NCBI GenBank assembly: GCA_025617745.1
Contig: CM046859.1
Location: 24,676,006-24,740,005 of the forward strand
DNA from: Heliocidaris erythrogramma
Taxonomy: Eukaryota > Echinodermata > Echinoidea > Camarodonta > Echinometridae
Direction: 5' to 3'
DNA: 64,000 nucleotides
Part shown: piece after piece, positions 12,801 to 47,849 of the stretch
Layout: each line of letters starts with the position of its first letter
How positions within the stretch are numbered: the stretch's first letter is position 1
Made by a program: the position numbers and the translations under genes
Notes under the pieces: generated by a model
Database searches by the model: none
Told to the model about the DNA's origin: nothing
Seen by the model: the letters and a program-made list of their open reading frames with translations, nothing else

Positions 12801-12935
12801 TGGTTATTGGTTTTCCAGCTACATTGGTATTCAGTACGACAGGCTCCGTATTCCTCTCGCAAGATCCGATAGGAATCCAAGGTTGACACACAGGCTCACA
12901 CGACTGGTCACAGAACAGTGCAGCACTAATCCCAG
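49..12935 (-). CDS. HYR + YWTD (LDLR class B-like) extracellular protein, partial multi-exon gene
   Basis: Seven exons on the minus strand join in frame in this order: 12935-12780, 10499-10266, 7881-7627, 7450-7226, 3992-3821, 1270-1080, 327-49. Each has AG/GT borders and matching phases; the junction between 3992-3821 and 1270-1080 is phase 2 and the others are phase 1. The product has a Cys-containing segment, two HYR domains (each opens with a Pro/Cys motif and holds paired Cys) and then YWTD-like propeller blades (e.g. [25 protein letters not shown]). HYR domains are known in hyalin and other extracellular adhesion proteins, and YWTD propellers in LDL-receptor relatives. I infer a secreted or membrane adhesion/receptor protein. 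The gene continues off the left edge. The 5' exons, with the signal peptide, were not found. I do not recognise a named orthologue. Confidence 0.8.
1080..1270 (-). CDS. YWTD propeller exon
   Basis: Encodes [19 protein letters not shown], then [14 protein letters not shown], the usual blade order (read-out strand, then 'AxDxxxxxxxW'). Acceptor CATACAG starts it in phase 2. The donor (GCAT|GTAATC) is weaker than the others but leaves phase 1, exactly as the next exon needs. Confidence 0.78.
1690..1758 (-). repeat. tRNA-derived SINE head, degenerate
   Basis: A box A-like TTTAGTGGTCGATTGAC is followed about 25 bases later by a box B-like GGTTCAATCCC on the plus strand. There is no matching acceptor stem, so this is a SINE head or tRNA fossil rather than a tRNA gene. 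The strand call is uncertain because the promoter boxes read on plus. Confidence 0.35.
2340..3670 (-). mobile_element. Degenerate non-LTR retrotransposon (LINE) reverse transcriptase
   Basis: Read on the minus strand from high to low coordinates, the fragments keep the order of a CR1/L2-like reverse transcriptase: [17 protein letters not shown] near 3490, FGFRENHST near 3370, [13 protein letters not shown] near 3230, [10 protein letters not shown] near 2760, and the C-terminal NYPTRQSN and [11 protein letters not shown] near 2500-2390. Several frameshifts and stops make it inactive. It lies in an intron of the HYR/YWTD gene, on the same strand as the host gene. Confidence 0.8.
3821..3992 (-). 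CDS. YWTD propeller exon
   Basis: Encodes [18 protein letters not shown], a clear YWTD-type blade, then [13 protein letters not shown] and [12 protein letters not shown]. Acceptor CTTCCAG and donor AG|GTGTGA fit. It enters in phase 1 and leaves in phase 2, which matches both neighbours. Confidence 0.83.
4320..4365. repeat. (TA)n microsatellite after CA-rich tract
   Basis: A CA-rich stretch is followed by about 13 TA units. It sits just before the plus-strand LINE fragment and is probably a simple-repeat tail or slippage site. Confidence 0.8.
4430..5035 (+). mobile_element. LINE fragment, C-terminal reverse-transcriptase region
   Basis: Plus-strand translations in shifting frames give FLGSVV, then [33 protein letters not shown] and [12 protein letters not shown]. 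This is the typical region downstream of the RT core in many non-LTR elements ('ETW...clR.I.G...DR.RN...rrLrWfGHv.RM'). In-frame stops and frameshifts show decay. It ends in a G run near 5040. Confidence 0.72.
5220..6045. mobile_element. Decayed CAGTGGCGTA-type element with degenerate internal repeats
   Basis: Contains CAGTGGCGTATCTAGG at 5397, the same terminal motif seen as an inverted pair at 51139-51326. Downstream, a 'AAAGGTTTGAAATGCG ... GGTCGCTTTGCTC' motif recurs in degenerate form near 5580, 5695, 5826 and 6030. No coding potential is seen. I infer a non-autonomous DNA-transposon remnant. Confidence 0.45.
6046..6105. repeat. (AT)n/(ATT)n microsatellite
   Basis: About 18 AT units run into about six ATT units. 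Confidence 0.9.
6395..7060. repeat. 188-bp tandem repeat, about 3.5 units, with internal (GT)n
   Basis: Units start with GTTCCCCACAAATCAATGTG near 6400, 6577 and 6755, with a further diverged one near 6952. The 188-bp shift between the 6442-6663 and 6630-6851 segments leaves them almost identical. Each unit holds a (GT)n or GTGT-rich block of different length and the motif GTGGGGTACA. It is recently amplified and non-coding. Confidence 0.85.
7226..7450 (-). CDS. YWTD propeller exon (blade 1 region)
   Basis: Encodes [16 protein letters not shown], then [16 protein letters not shown] and [12 protein letters not shown]. The pattern 'D-x-x-x-x-x-hydrophobic-Y' followed by a strand ending in a bulky aromatic is that of LDLR class B (YWTD) blades. 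Acceptor TGTACAG and donor A|GTAAGT fit, both in phase 1. Confidence 0.85.
7627..7881 (-). CDS. HYR domain exon 2
   Basis: Begins [11 protein letters not shown] and ends [16 protein letters not shown], the HYR signature. [12 protein letters not shown] is the core strand. Acceptor CATGCAG and donor G|GTGAGA fit. Phase 1-1, 84 codons plus split codons. It directly follows the first HYR exon and precedes the propeller exons. Confidence 0.88.
7997..8019. repeat. poly(C) tract
   Basis: An almost pure C run follows CAGTGGCGTATCCAG (7950). It is one of many C/G runs tied to the CAGTGGCGTA elements of this window. Confidence 0.8.
8102..8746. mobile_element. Foldback palindrome with GACGAGAAG / AACTCGGCAAGTCGACT repeats
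   Basis: The left end TACGGAAGCTTATAAGTGCC (8102) reappears as its reverse complement ending at 8745. Each arm of about 300 bases is built of degenerate units of about 65 bases that alternate a purine-rich GACAAGAAGACGAG block with ACTCGGCAAGTCGACT. The centre lies near 8460. The two antisense open frames across the arms are palindrome artefacts. A transcript through it would fold into a very long hairpin. Confidence 0.85.
8749..9329. mobile_element. Second long palindromic element, carrying a nested MITE
   Basis: TTCTGGATATACGCTCCATC at 8749 pairs with the reverse complement ending at 9329. Inner arms also match (TATAGCAAAATCGC against GCGATTTTGCTATA; GAAGATGTGTATATACTGCA against its complement). 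The centre is near 8975. The right arm is interrupted by the 130-bp MITE at 9180-9309. Removing the MITE and one CTG restores the arm. Confidence 0.85.
9180..9309. mobile_element. MITE, GGGCCCGTTGC termini, CTG target duplication (copy 1)
   Basis: Terminal inverted repeats GGGCCCGTTGC...GCAACGGGCCC with subterminal AAAACTTGCGTTT. It is flanked by CTG on both sides. The uninterrupted palindrome arm on the other side proves the insertion and fixes the 3-bp duplication. Confidence 0.85.
9680..9955 (+). mobile_element. tRNA-derived SINE
   Basis: Box A-like GGTCTAGTGGATAAGTC and box B GGGTTCGAATCCC are correctly spaced. A body with AGGTAAATGGGTA and GCTTGAGCGCAGTATAAA follows, and the tail is GAGCGCTGTATAAG then ATTATTATCATT. 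It shares head, body and tail with the copy at 38455-38715. The head lacks a pairing acceptor stem, so it is not a tRNA gene. Confidence 0.8.
10048..10194. mobile_element. MITE, GGGCCCGTTGC termini, CTG target duplication (copy 2)
   Basis: Same terminal repeats and the same ACAAAACTTGCGTTT subterminal sequence as the copy at 9180-9309, again flanked by CTG on both sides. It is 147 bp long and non-coding. Confidence 0.85.
10266..10499 (-). CDS. HYR domain exon 1
   Basis: Starts [13 protein letters not shown] and ends [13 protein letters not shown], which are the usual opening and closing motifs of an HYR (hyalin repeat) domain of about 80 residues; [13 protein letters not shown] is the conserved core before the end. 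Acceptor TTTGCAG and donor G|GTATAT fit. Phase 1-1 borders make it a symmetric module, as is typical of shuffled extracellular domains. Confidence 0.85.
10650..11800 (+). mobile_element. Degenerate LINE, plus strand, 5' part of reverse transcriptase
   Basis: Plus-strand pieces in RT order: [12 protein letters not shown] near 10978 (linker), NYRPISVL near 11493, FGFRQDHST near 11600 and [19 protein letters not shown] at 11685-11750. These are the classic non-LTR RT motifs. Frameshifts separate the pieces, and the element stops before the catalytic box, so it is truncated and dead. It lies antisense in an intron of the HYR/YWTD gene. Confidence 0.8.
12780..12935 (-). CDS. Cys-containing exon upstream of HYR domains
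   Basis: Minus-strand exon with a CAG acceptor just above 12935 and a donor after 12780 (G|GTAAAG). It is open for 51 codons and has five Cys, including [12 protein letters not shown]. Phase 1 at both ends matches the next exon, where the split codon gives Glu. The domain is not recognised. This is the most 5' exon I can support, and it is weaker than the others because no family match backs it. Confidence 0.55.
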
Positions 12936-15579
12936 CTGTATATATGAGATGAATGGAACAAAGATATTAGCGTATTTTGAGGGAAGGGGGCAGAGAAGGG
13001 GCAGGGAGGGGGGCTCTCTTCATCTTGACAGCTTTCCGACCAAGCTGAGATAACCATCTTACACACCAAATTCTTGTGGACAGTCCACCTGCCCCGGAAG
13101 TGGAGCAGCCGGGTATAGATGCATGACACCCCAAGTGAAAAATAGGAGATAACTGCCACCTTATAGCGACAATGAATTTTTTGGTAGAGTTGGGTTAGCT
13201 AAAATAAAACTGTGTATAAGATGAGTTTAGGCAAAAGCAGAGCGTATAATCTACTTTGGAAGTGATCAGAGATTAAAATAGGCAATATACAATGATAAAA
13301 TAGATTACTTTCGGTATTAGAAGTAATAAAGAACCAAACAGATCTATTATTCAACTCTATGTACATAAAAAAACAAAGCACTTTCACGAACCATTTATTT
13401 AGTAAACTACTCCGATCGAGGCGCAATAATTGCTTTTATGCAAATAATACTTACCGTGAAGGAGGAAGAAAAATAAAGCACACATCTTATGTAAATTGAC
13501 TGGCAACATAACCCCATTCATTTTGCAACAAGCAAAAATGAAATAAACCAACTCCCAAGGCACATCGTTGAAAATAAATTTGAGAGGATCCGCTCCAAAA
13601 TCAAACAAAATATTCGCGTATTATACTTATAGGCCTAAATATATTGTGCAACACAATCCGTTATACATGTATATTCTGGTCAATGGCATGCAGTTGTTTG
13701 CTTTTTAAATCATTTCGTTTCAGATGTTTCCCAAACAAAATCATGTTTTCCTTTTATCAAACAAAAGGGAATTTTCATCTATCATGGTTTGAGGGTTCAG
13801 CATAAACAAGGGCTATTTTACCCCGGAAAATCATTAAATTTTATTTGCGAACTATACACCATATATCAGATTGATTGATAATATAGGATTGATAATAGGA
13901 AGCATTGTTGTATAATTAGTTACAGTACTATATATACAATTCGATTTTTTAAATGTTTATCAACGAACATTGATTTGCAACTGAGGGGTCTATATTCGCA
14001 GACAATAGACAACGACCAAGATATTATAGATCGGGGCAATTTTAATCGCTCCGCTTTGAATTTCTTTGTAGGATTTATAGCAATTTCAATGATTGAATAG
14101 ACTGAAACAGAAATCGATTAGCCTAATTGTTCACAGATAAAATACCTATGAGATATTTGGAACTACAAAACTTCATTGATATCTGGGTTCATTGTTTATT
14201 GGTTTTTGGTTTATTTGCTTTTCTTTTCCCTTAAGATATGCTGAATTGAATATGTCAGAAATTCTTTTAGTGAAGCGTGATTTTAAGTTTGACTTGATTC
14301 TGGAGATCAATAAAAATAGGTTGCCTAACCGTTGAAAATCGTTAGCGGTGGGCACACTATACTCAAGCAGAGCAATATTATTGTTCTAGAGCTCTATAGA
14401 GCTATAACTGTTTCATATTGATTTTTATTTTTACTTGGGGATGTAGACAAAAGACGAAGGCCACTGTTTTTAAGTCAGCTCAAGTTTTAGATTGTGTCAA
14501 CTGAAATGGATAAGACCTAGAATCAACAATAAGGGGGACCTTAGACCTTTTCAAATGGGGAAAATGAGAAATGACGTCACGCTGGACAGGACTTTTTTCC
14601 AGTGGGGGGGGGGGGGGGGGCGGGGCGGACCTCAAAAAACCCTTTGTGTTGAAGGGTAAGTTATACGCATATTGTGTATGCCTACTATTTTGCGAGGGAG
14701 CCGATAGCTACAGAGCACACACACAAACGAAGCATAGTGAAGTAATGAAACTTGACATTCTAATGCATACTGAACTTACAAAATATCATATTTTCATTAT
14801 TACACTTTTTATTCTTAAGTTTTTTTGTGGAGGCACTCAGGAGGGCAGCAGAAATTTTGTGGGAGGGACGCGTGCTCCCAGTCGCCCCTCCTTGGCTACG
14901 CCACTGATGTCGAACACGTTGCCAACAGAATAATCTGCAAGTTCCCATTGGGATAATAGGCCAAATTTTGGGGACGTCGTTTTTCATCTCTATCATATCT
15001 AAAATTTTCACAGATGGTTCTCATGCGATGTTCGAACCTGGAACATTTTGATGCATGTATATAAAAAAATATAGGAAATAACATGAAGGCTTATCAGCCA
15101 GTATACACATTATACTAGTACTTGTCATATCAATTCAATTTATTTTACCATTGCCTTCGTTTTGTTTCTTGAATTTCGTGTTGTTTTGTCTTTTGTTTTG
15201 TTATTATGATGTATTTTTCTTGTTGTTGTTGTTGTTTTTTTTTTTTTTGTATGTAAGAAACTAATGGCAAAGTATAATCATACAATTACAATCATAAGCA
15301 TCGGATCCCAGGTACAGAGGCCACATGCCCTACCTCGCTTTTCCCAAATTAAGTATATTGCATTTATTTATTGATTTCGTTCTTTTTCTGACTGAACGCC
15401 TATGTAATTTAGGATATTTTTATTTCATGAGTATATGATTGATAACCTATGAATTGTATCATTTTCGTATGAAGTCAGTCTGTAGTCAGTTCCATTTTTG
15501 TATTTTGTATTTTTTATTATTTGTATTATTTGATTGAAGTTAATGAAAGGAAGATATACATGATATACATGTGTGCGCG

Positions 15580-15621
<42 letters not shown>

Positions 15622-17190
15622 CTACATGTGTATCGTTTCTCTTGTTCATGGGGGGGGGGGGGCTATTTTATGAAAGGATTTCATTCAGTGTTTTCTTTAA
15701 AGTTTGGAATTTCAGTTATTCATTTATAGAAAATGTTACATGATAATGTACATTATTTGTTTTATGCATGTACTTTCATTGAAATGTTGATTTATGATTT
15801 ATGTATAATTATTGAGGGGAATCAAAATAAAGACCATCGACAAAAAAAAATCTCCGAGGACTCTTTCCTTACCCATCCAGTAAATAACAGGATTATACAT
15901 TCAAAACCTGAGCCTTCCAAAATGGGTCGTTATGGATACTTCAGAGCTGAGTCACTGCACATTTTATTGTTTTTGTGAGCTGTGACAAACTGCCATTGCG
16001 ATAATGATATCATATCCCATGCATCCTTCCAACAAAACTGTTATACTGTCCAGAGACGATACCAGATGCCAGTTTTGCATTGACAGAATTAGTTGACGAC
16101 ACAACTGGCTCAGATTTTGGTGGGTTTGGGTTTTTTTTTTTTTATTAAGTGGGGGATAATTCTGAAAATTTCCTGACAAGCCATAAAAAATGTAATATTT
16201 TGGAGTGCTAATTTACTAAAAACATAACTGTTAAGGAAGTTTGTTTTTTTAAATGAAGGAGGGGGGAGGGAGGGTGCGTGCCACCCACCCCGTGCATCCC
16301 CAGATCCGCCACTTACACCAGTAGCATACATGTAAGAATGGGGGAAGATCCACAAATAATTGAAAGGGTGAAAATTCAGATTCTGCATATATAACACTAT
16401 GTTGCCAGAGTTGGCAGAATTCTGGTTTTGGGCAGAATTTTGACCTCTTTATCTGTATCTAGCATTATTTTTTTAGCAGAATTCTAGCAGAATCTAGAAG
16501 ATTTTTTTTTTGGGGGGGAGGGGGGTTAAGGGAAAATGTACCTGAAAATGTGTGTTGATTTTTTTTTTTTTTTTTTTGTTGCTTGTCAGAGAATTTTTTG
16601 AGGAAATGTACCAGAAAATGGGTGATGACCTTTTCTTTTTTTTTCTTTTTTTTTTTGCTTTTAAGAGGATTTTGTCATGAAAAAGCACCTTTTTTAAAGG
16701 AAAATGCCCCTTTTCAAAGGCAGAATTTTCGCTACTCCCAAGCAGAATCGTATTTTTTCGCTGGTAACACATAACAAATGGCTTTCCATAATCTAATCGC
16801 GCGCTACCTTCGAATGATTTGGAATTACCGTACCGTGATAAAGAAAGGATGAAGATTTTCACGAAATAACTGATTATACTACCGTATGTTGATTTACAGT
16901 CTTGAATAGCAGAAAAGATGTTGCTGCTATTTTAAAGGATTAGAAGGCTGTTAAAATGGTAAGAGCTTTAGATTTAAAAATGAATTTAGACAAAATCTTG
17001 GCATACCGGGTACGTGTCGCGTCGTGAGCGGGGTCGTGAGCTCGAGAAAGATGCACTGCATGCCGCGCCACTGCCACTGGCATTACTGCGCTCCCCAGTA
17101 GCACCGGGGGGCGGCTCTGCCTATACCGGCTGCCGGTTGCCTCAACTCACGCCGCGCTCCTCATCATTCTTGACATGCTTGAGTATGATC
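12936..17190. other. Region without recognised genes (upstream of HYR/YWTD gene)
   Basis: AT-rich sequence with simple repeats: a TA microsatellite (15577-15618), G runs at 14604-14620 and 15650-15661, T runs at 16130-16145 and 16560-16580, and repeated GCAGAATT words at 16420-16750. A repeat-like block with an inverted CAGTGGCGTA terminus lies near 14900. Missing 5' exons of the minus-strand gene could be here, but none has a splice-consistent, recognisable product. Confidence 0.6.
15577..15618. repeat. (TA)n microsatellite
   Basis: About 20 consecutive TA units with one end in ACACC. Confidence 0.92.
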
Positions 17191-17277
17191 ATGATGATGG
17201 GGAGCCCTATGTCTGCGCACCTAAGGTTTGACGGGAAAATGAACAAGAATTTCTTTAGTATTCATCTAAAGCTTTAT

Positions 17278-17511
17278 GGGCATAATCGTGATATAGTCCC
17301 CACCATACCCTAACCCTAACCCTAACCCTAACCCTAATCCTAATCCTAAACCCTACCCTAACCCTAATCCTAAACCCTACCCTAACCCTAATCCTAATCC
17401 TAAACCCTAACCCTAAAACCTAACCCTAATCCTAAACCCTAACCTAACCCTAATCCTAATCCTAAAAAAACTTAGATTTTTTTGAAGCGGGGACTATTTC
17501 ACGATAATGCC
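17278..17511. mobile_element. TIR element carrying a telomere-like (CCCTAA)n array
   Basis: Left terminus GGGCATAATCGTGATATAGT is the imperfect inverse of the right terminus ending CACGATAATGCC. GCTTTAT is duplicated on both sides (17271-17277 and 17512-17518). Copy B of the host repeat has a single GCTTTAT and no insertion. Between the termini lies the telomere-like array, flanked by TAGTCCCC and its complement. Confidence 0.82.
17305..17467. repeat. Interstitial telomere-like repeat (CCCTAA)n with CCTAAT variants
   Basis: About 25 units of CCCTAA with variant TCCTAA and AACCCTA spacers, in C-rich orientation on the plus strand. It lies entirely inside the 17278-17511 element and is not at a chromosome end. 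Confidence 0.92.
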
Positions 17512-17788
17512 GCTTTATGTTATTTTATTCCTGATATTCTAAAGAGTAAGTTTGAAAAAAATCTCATCAAAATTAGAGCAAGAACAATGCCATATTCACA
17601 GATTCACAAGAAACGGCCGTGTCATTTCAAGTTTTTGAAAAAACAATGGTGCCCATGTCTGCGCACTCATTCATTTTACACGCAGTTCGGGAGTTTTGAC
17701 GTGAAAGACAACATTTTGAGGCTTGTGAATAAAATGTCTAAAATAAGACCGTTTTTCATTATTTTGACTCGTTTTTTGCATGAATACC

Positions 17789-18479
17789 CACTCATAGGTA
17801 CATTCCTATACTTCGTGTGTATAATGTAGGCAGTCATACACCTCATCTTTTTAAAACACCACTGCACAAAAGTCACCAATATTCACTAAAAATCGGCATT
17901 TAATTTTCAAAAACCGACCCCAAAATATCCAAGAAATACAATAAATTCAACTCACCAATGTTGGAAAAGATATTTACAAAAATGAAATCCGCAATTTACT
18001 GTTGATTCTCGCGAAACGAGCTATCGGAGTCATTGTGTACATTTCCTGGTCGCCGCGGGCGCCGACATCTCCCCAAAAGAGTTTTGTCCTCAAAAATTCG
18101 GTCCCTATGGCGTACACGGAAAAGTTCCGATTTTCTGTGTGCGCGATCGTAAAGATCGATGTGCCCTTGCGATCCCGAGTTTCTTCGTGGACAAAAATTA
18201 TATTGGCCGATTTTAGTCTAAGACATCGGCAGTTTGTAAACAACACGCGATCGCGAAACAAATCGGCGGGGAATTCTCCGGTTTTGGACAAGATTTTGAC
18301 TTTGGATTTTGCTGTAAATATCAAAAGTTCTTCCTAACGGCCATTTGAGGTAGGAGTGAGATTTTTAAGGGCTGAATTTGAAAGCAAGTATTTAAAATAT
18401 TTATCTTATTTTCCCCCCCATACCTTTAGTACATGCGACAGAAAATACCAACTATTTTACAGAAATGTACCCGGGAGTG
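17789..18479. mobile_element. 691-bp element with 9-bp target duplication
   Basis: ATGAATACC is present on both sides (17780-17788 and 18480-18488). The termini CACTCATAGGTACATT and, inverted, CACTCCCGGGTACATT form imperfect TIRs. Copy B of the host repeat has one ATAAATACC and no insert. Antisense open frames of about 115 codons (17974-18324) exist on both strands but match nothing I recognise. The 9-bp duplication would suit a Mutator-like element; this is inference. Confidence 0.75.
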
Positions 18480-18835
18480 ATGAATACCTATCGCTGTGAT
18501 AAAGATTAAAAGTTTGTGTTCGTTGCGTGTTTTGTTTTATTATTAGAATCGCGCAGTTACGCGTGTGCGCAGACTTGAGCACTCTACTCTCTAGCCATAC
18601 TCTTTGACAAGTTTGAGACTTGACGATTGCATGGCCCTAGTGACTTGGCTTGGCATTGAATGCTTTCTCCTTTTCCTTCTCTTCTATCTCTGTCTCCTCT
18701 TGGACAAAAATTGAAAATCTGTCATTGTCATTAATTGATTTGTTGGAATGTTGATGATGTAAACAAATTAGGCCTAATGCCAATGGGTTGAGTTGTCGTG
18801 GTTGTGAGGGAATGACATTGCAAACTGGTGGTGGG

Positions 18836-19015
18836 CAGCGTTTCATCAAACGGTCATAAGTACAAGGTCGCCGACATCCCATTGAAACTCGTGTATCAAA
18901 ATTAATATGCGTTTCAATTGGATGTCGGCGAACTTATAGTTTGTACTTATGCACTCATCCAACGTACTAGGTTATGATTATAACGTACTTACATGACGGT
19001 TTGATGAAACGATGC
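18836..19015. repeat. Imperfect inverted repeat (small foldback)
   Basis: GTTTCATCAAACGGTCATAA at 18840 pairs with the complement near 18993-19012. GGTCGCCGACATCCCATTGA pairs with the complement near 18915-18935. Confidence 0.7.
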
Positions 19016-19503
19016 CCTGTCCCTGACTGACTTGCCACGATATTCAATACCTGTATGTCCCGTGAATGTCATTTCCCTATTTTTTCCTGTCATTAAACTT
19101 TCTCATGAGCTGTCTGATTTTCCTCAAATCCTTTTTATTTTTAATCTTCTGTTTGTCTGATTTTTCTGCTTCTAAGTTCTATTAAAATCAAGTAATTCTT
19201 GGATCCGACTTCACCTTTAAGGCTCATTCAAAATATGCTGTGGTATTAAACCACCTAAAAAAAAACTGCAGGGTTTTTTAGCATACTGCACTTCACATTT
19301 CTGTATCATTTAAACACAGGTAAGCGAGTACGTGTAAAGACATCTATTCATAACTATTGTGTCATGCATCCCCACTTCCCAATTATTTGAAACATTAAAA
19401 AACTGCAGCATTTATTTTTGCAGCAGTTTTTCCGCAGCGTGTGTGAGGGAGCCATTAGAATGTAGTTATTAATTGATGGTGTGAATTTACTTTCTTGTTC
19501 AAG

Positions 19504-45269
<25,766 letters not shown>

Positions 45270-45800
45270 GAACTGTACAAGACCATGTGAAGGTCTAGAT
45301 TTAGAATGTTTTCAAGAGACATGACCCGTTGTTTTATAAGGACCACATCATGAAGGAAGTCTGGGCCACAATGAATGATCTGTTCATCAGAAGTCCTGTG
45401 AACAGTTCAGGACAGTCCGAGGACTCTACAAAACTATGTGAAGGTCTAGATTTAGAATGTTTTCAAGAAGCAGGAAGTGTTGCCCTATGAGGGCCATGAC
45501 ATAAAGTTGTTCTGGAATACAAAGAATGTTTCTTTGATCTTCCGCCACAAGTCATGTGAACAGATCAGGACAGTCTTGAGTTTAGAATGCTACGGGAAAG
45601 ACTGAATTTCAAGAATTAGTACTTTATGTGTAGGATGACTTCTATTAACCTTATTCTGTGGGTTTGTGAGGACAAGATTTTTACAGAGTGTGATTTACAA
45701 GAACCATTTCTTTGGGCTTTTGCCACAAGTCACACTAACACATCCAACAGTCTTAATGAGAGGGCTTTTGGGAAGGATATGATTGCAAGATTTAACTCGC
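45270..45800 (+). repeat. Decayed tandem copies of RAD54L C-terminal/3'UTR sequence
   Basis: The segment 45180-45338 (last coding codons plus start of 3' UTR) recurs at about 45339-45488, 45489-45630 and, weakly, 45634-45790. The 29 bases at 45288-45316 and 45439-45467 are identical, and AGTCTGGGCCACAA occurs at 45201 and 45359. Later copies have stops and shifts and lie behind the TGA. Confidence 0.8.
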
Positions 45801-47849
45801 GTAAACTAGATTTTTGAAATAATTTCTAGATAAGGAACAACCCCCCCCCCCAAGTCAAGTGAACTAATTATAACAATCTGAGGGCTATGTGAAAGATTCA
45901 GTTGTAAATTTCTAGTTTGAATGAAGCCAGTATTAAAATGATAGGCTACAGGACACATTTTTTTGTTTTCAATCACCAGAGAGGAGTTAAGTCCATTTTG
46001 CAAAGACCATATTTAATACATTTTACTGAAAGGAAGATTTCTTAAATTTGTCCTTTATGGCAAGTAAAAAGAACAAACCTGAACAGTTTGAGTTAAGCTA
46101 CATGTATTACGAGGACCATAATTCAAGGCTAAGTTTTAGAATGAGTAAAGGGAACAATGTAGATTTAAGAGTACCAGGTTTTGAAAGAATTTAGGTTGCA
46201 AGAATTCAATACAGTTAAATGTACCAAACAGAATGAATGTTTTCCTCAACCTCACCAGCTGCTTGTAAACCAAATAGAAGCTGCGCTAATATTTTTATGC
46301 TCTTCAAGGAAGAAATGGCACATATGCATGTGTATCTCGTCCAAGATTTTATTTGCATGCATGCCATGCAGTTTCTATTTTGAGCAGGAGAAGCGTTGTC
46401 TGCCATCAACATCCATTATTAACACTTGTCCTTTCTAAAGTTTATCTTTTCAAAGTGTGATTGTGCATAGCTCCATTTCCATATGTAGGGGGAAATATAT
46501 TTGTGGGGGGGGGGGGGTGATTTCAAGCACAATTCATGCAAAATCAGGGACAGACCCAGGATTTTTGTAAAGGGGCGGAGGGCAAAATTTTGGAAATGTT
46601 CTGACAAGCAAAAAACAAAGGTCATCTGATTCTCAGACACATTTGAAAGTTGGGGGCACATTTATTGCATTATGTACTGAAGGTATGCCACATATTTTTC
46701 GAAAGGAGGGAGGGCACAGGCGTTTTGTTGTGCTTCCCACCCAAAATTGCCAGGGGAAATTACCACCTTGATTGGGTTAAAAATAGAACTTTGCTGACCT
46801 TTGTGTACCTTTGAATCCACACTGTCCAGAAGAAAGATACACATTTTTGTTCAAAATATTTCACTGAAAGTTCTTAACTTTTGGGACAGATTTTGCTTCA
46901 TTCAATTTAAATAATGCAAAATGCCTATAAAGTGTTTCAAGAGAAAGATATTTTTGTGCCAGTTGAAGAAATACAAATTACATGTACATGTACATGTATC
47001 TCCAAAGTTTCTTTCATCAAATCATGACAACTTGAAAAATCAACTCTAGCAGCTAGCAACAACTTTAGTAATGTTATTTATGAACCAAAGGTAGCAAATA
47101 TTTGAACAATATGTCGGTTCTTTTAAACAAATGTGATATGACTTTTGACAAATTTTATGCATTGGCTTGTGTAAGTTATTCCTTCATCTTCCTTTTCATT
47201 ATCTTTTTACCTTATGTACTGAAAATTAGTAACTTGTTTTGTTATTGTGATTTACTTACCAACCATTGTAAGTTTATAGAAATTATCTTTGTTATGCACA
47301 ATATAACAGGTATATTTGTTACTGTGGATGTACACATAGTTTACTTTTACCATATTTATGTTGAAGTTGATTGTACAATAATGTTTGTATTTTACAATGT
47401 GTAAATCGTATATTTATGTGTATTAAAAGCAGGATTGGTAAAGTCATGTGTGCTTACTGCTAATGCCTTGTTGTGTGATTTAAAAGCCCATGCATAGCTT
47501 TAATATAGTCTATGCATAGCTCTAATATAGTCCCCACAATATTTTGTCAGATTTCTTTGAGATTAGATGAATAGCAATATACTAATGATTCTAAGCTGCT
47601 GTGAAGTTGGTTACTGTAGGTTGGCATTAGTATTATACCAGAGTAACTTTGTTGCTATTGCCACTGGTAGTTACTAGTACAAGAGTTTCATATCTTGTAA
47701 GTAACATACCAAGGTCAAATAGTTAAACTGATTATACTGGTTTCCACTGGTCTAAGTGATTGGACTTGAAGAAATTTCTTTTATTATCATTTCGGCAGCA
47801 GGTGGGTGTGTTGCCGGCTTCTTCTTGGTGACCTTCTTGGTGCTAATAA

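Larger units (their letters stand above)
17199..18600 (+). repeat. Dispersed repeat unit, copy A (interrupted by two insertions)
   Basis: It starts GAGCCCTATGTCTGCGCACC and ends near GCGTGTGCGCAGACTTG. The same unit, uninterrupted and about 440 bp long, lies at 52619-53062 in GIPC intron 1. Comparing the two copies shows that copy A has gained segments at 17278-17511 and 17789-18479. The word GTCTGCGCAC or its complement occurs at both ends and once inside. Confidence 0.82.

Noticed and set aside
17305..17467. True chromosome end
   Set aside because: Unique sequence and genes continue on both sides, and the array lies between transposon-like termini.
19315..19326. Upstream RAD54L exon ending at the strong donor ACACAG|GTAAGC
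   Set aside because: The frame needed for exon A (phase 0) has a TAA two codons before the donor and no ATG; it could only be a non-coding 5' exon.
47102..47404. 100-codon hydrophobic open frame
   Set aside because: AT-rich, low-complexity, no splice context or family; expected by chance in AT-rich 3' flank.
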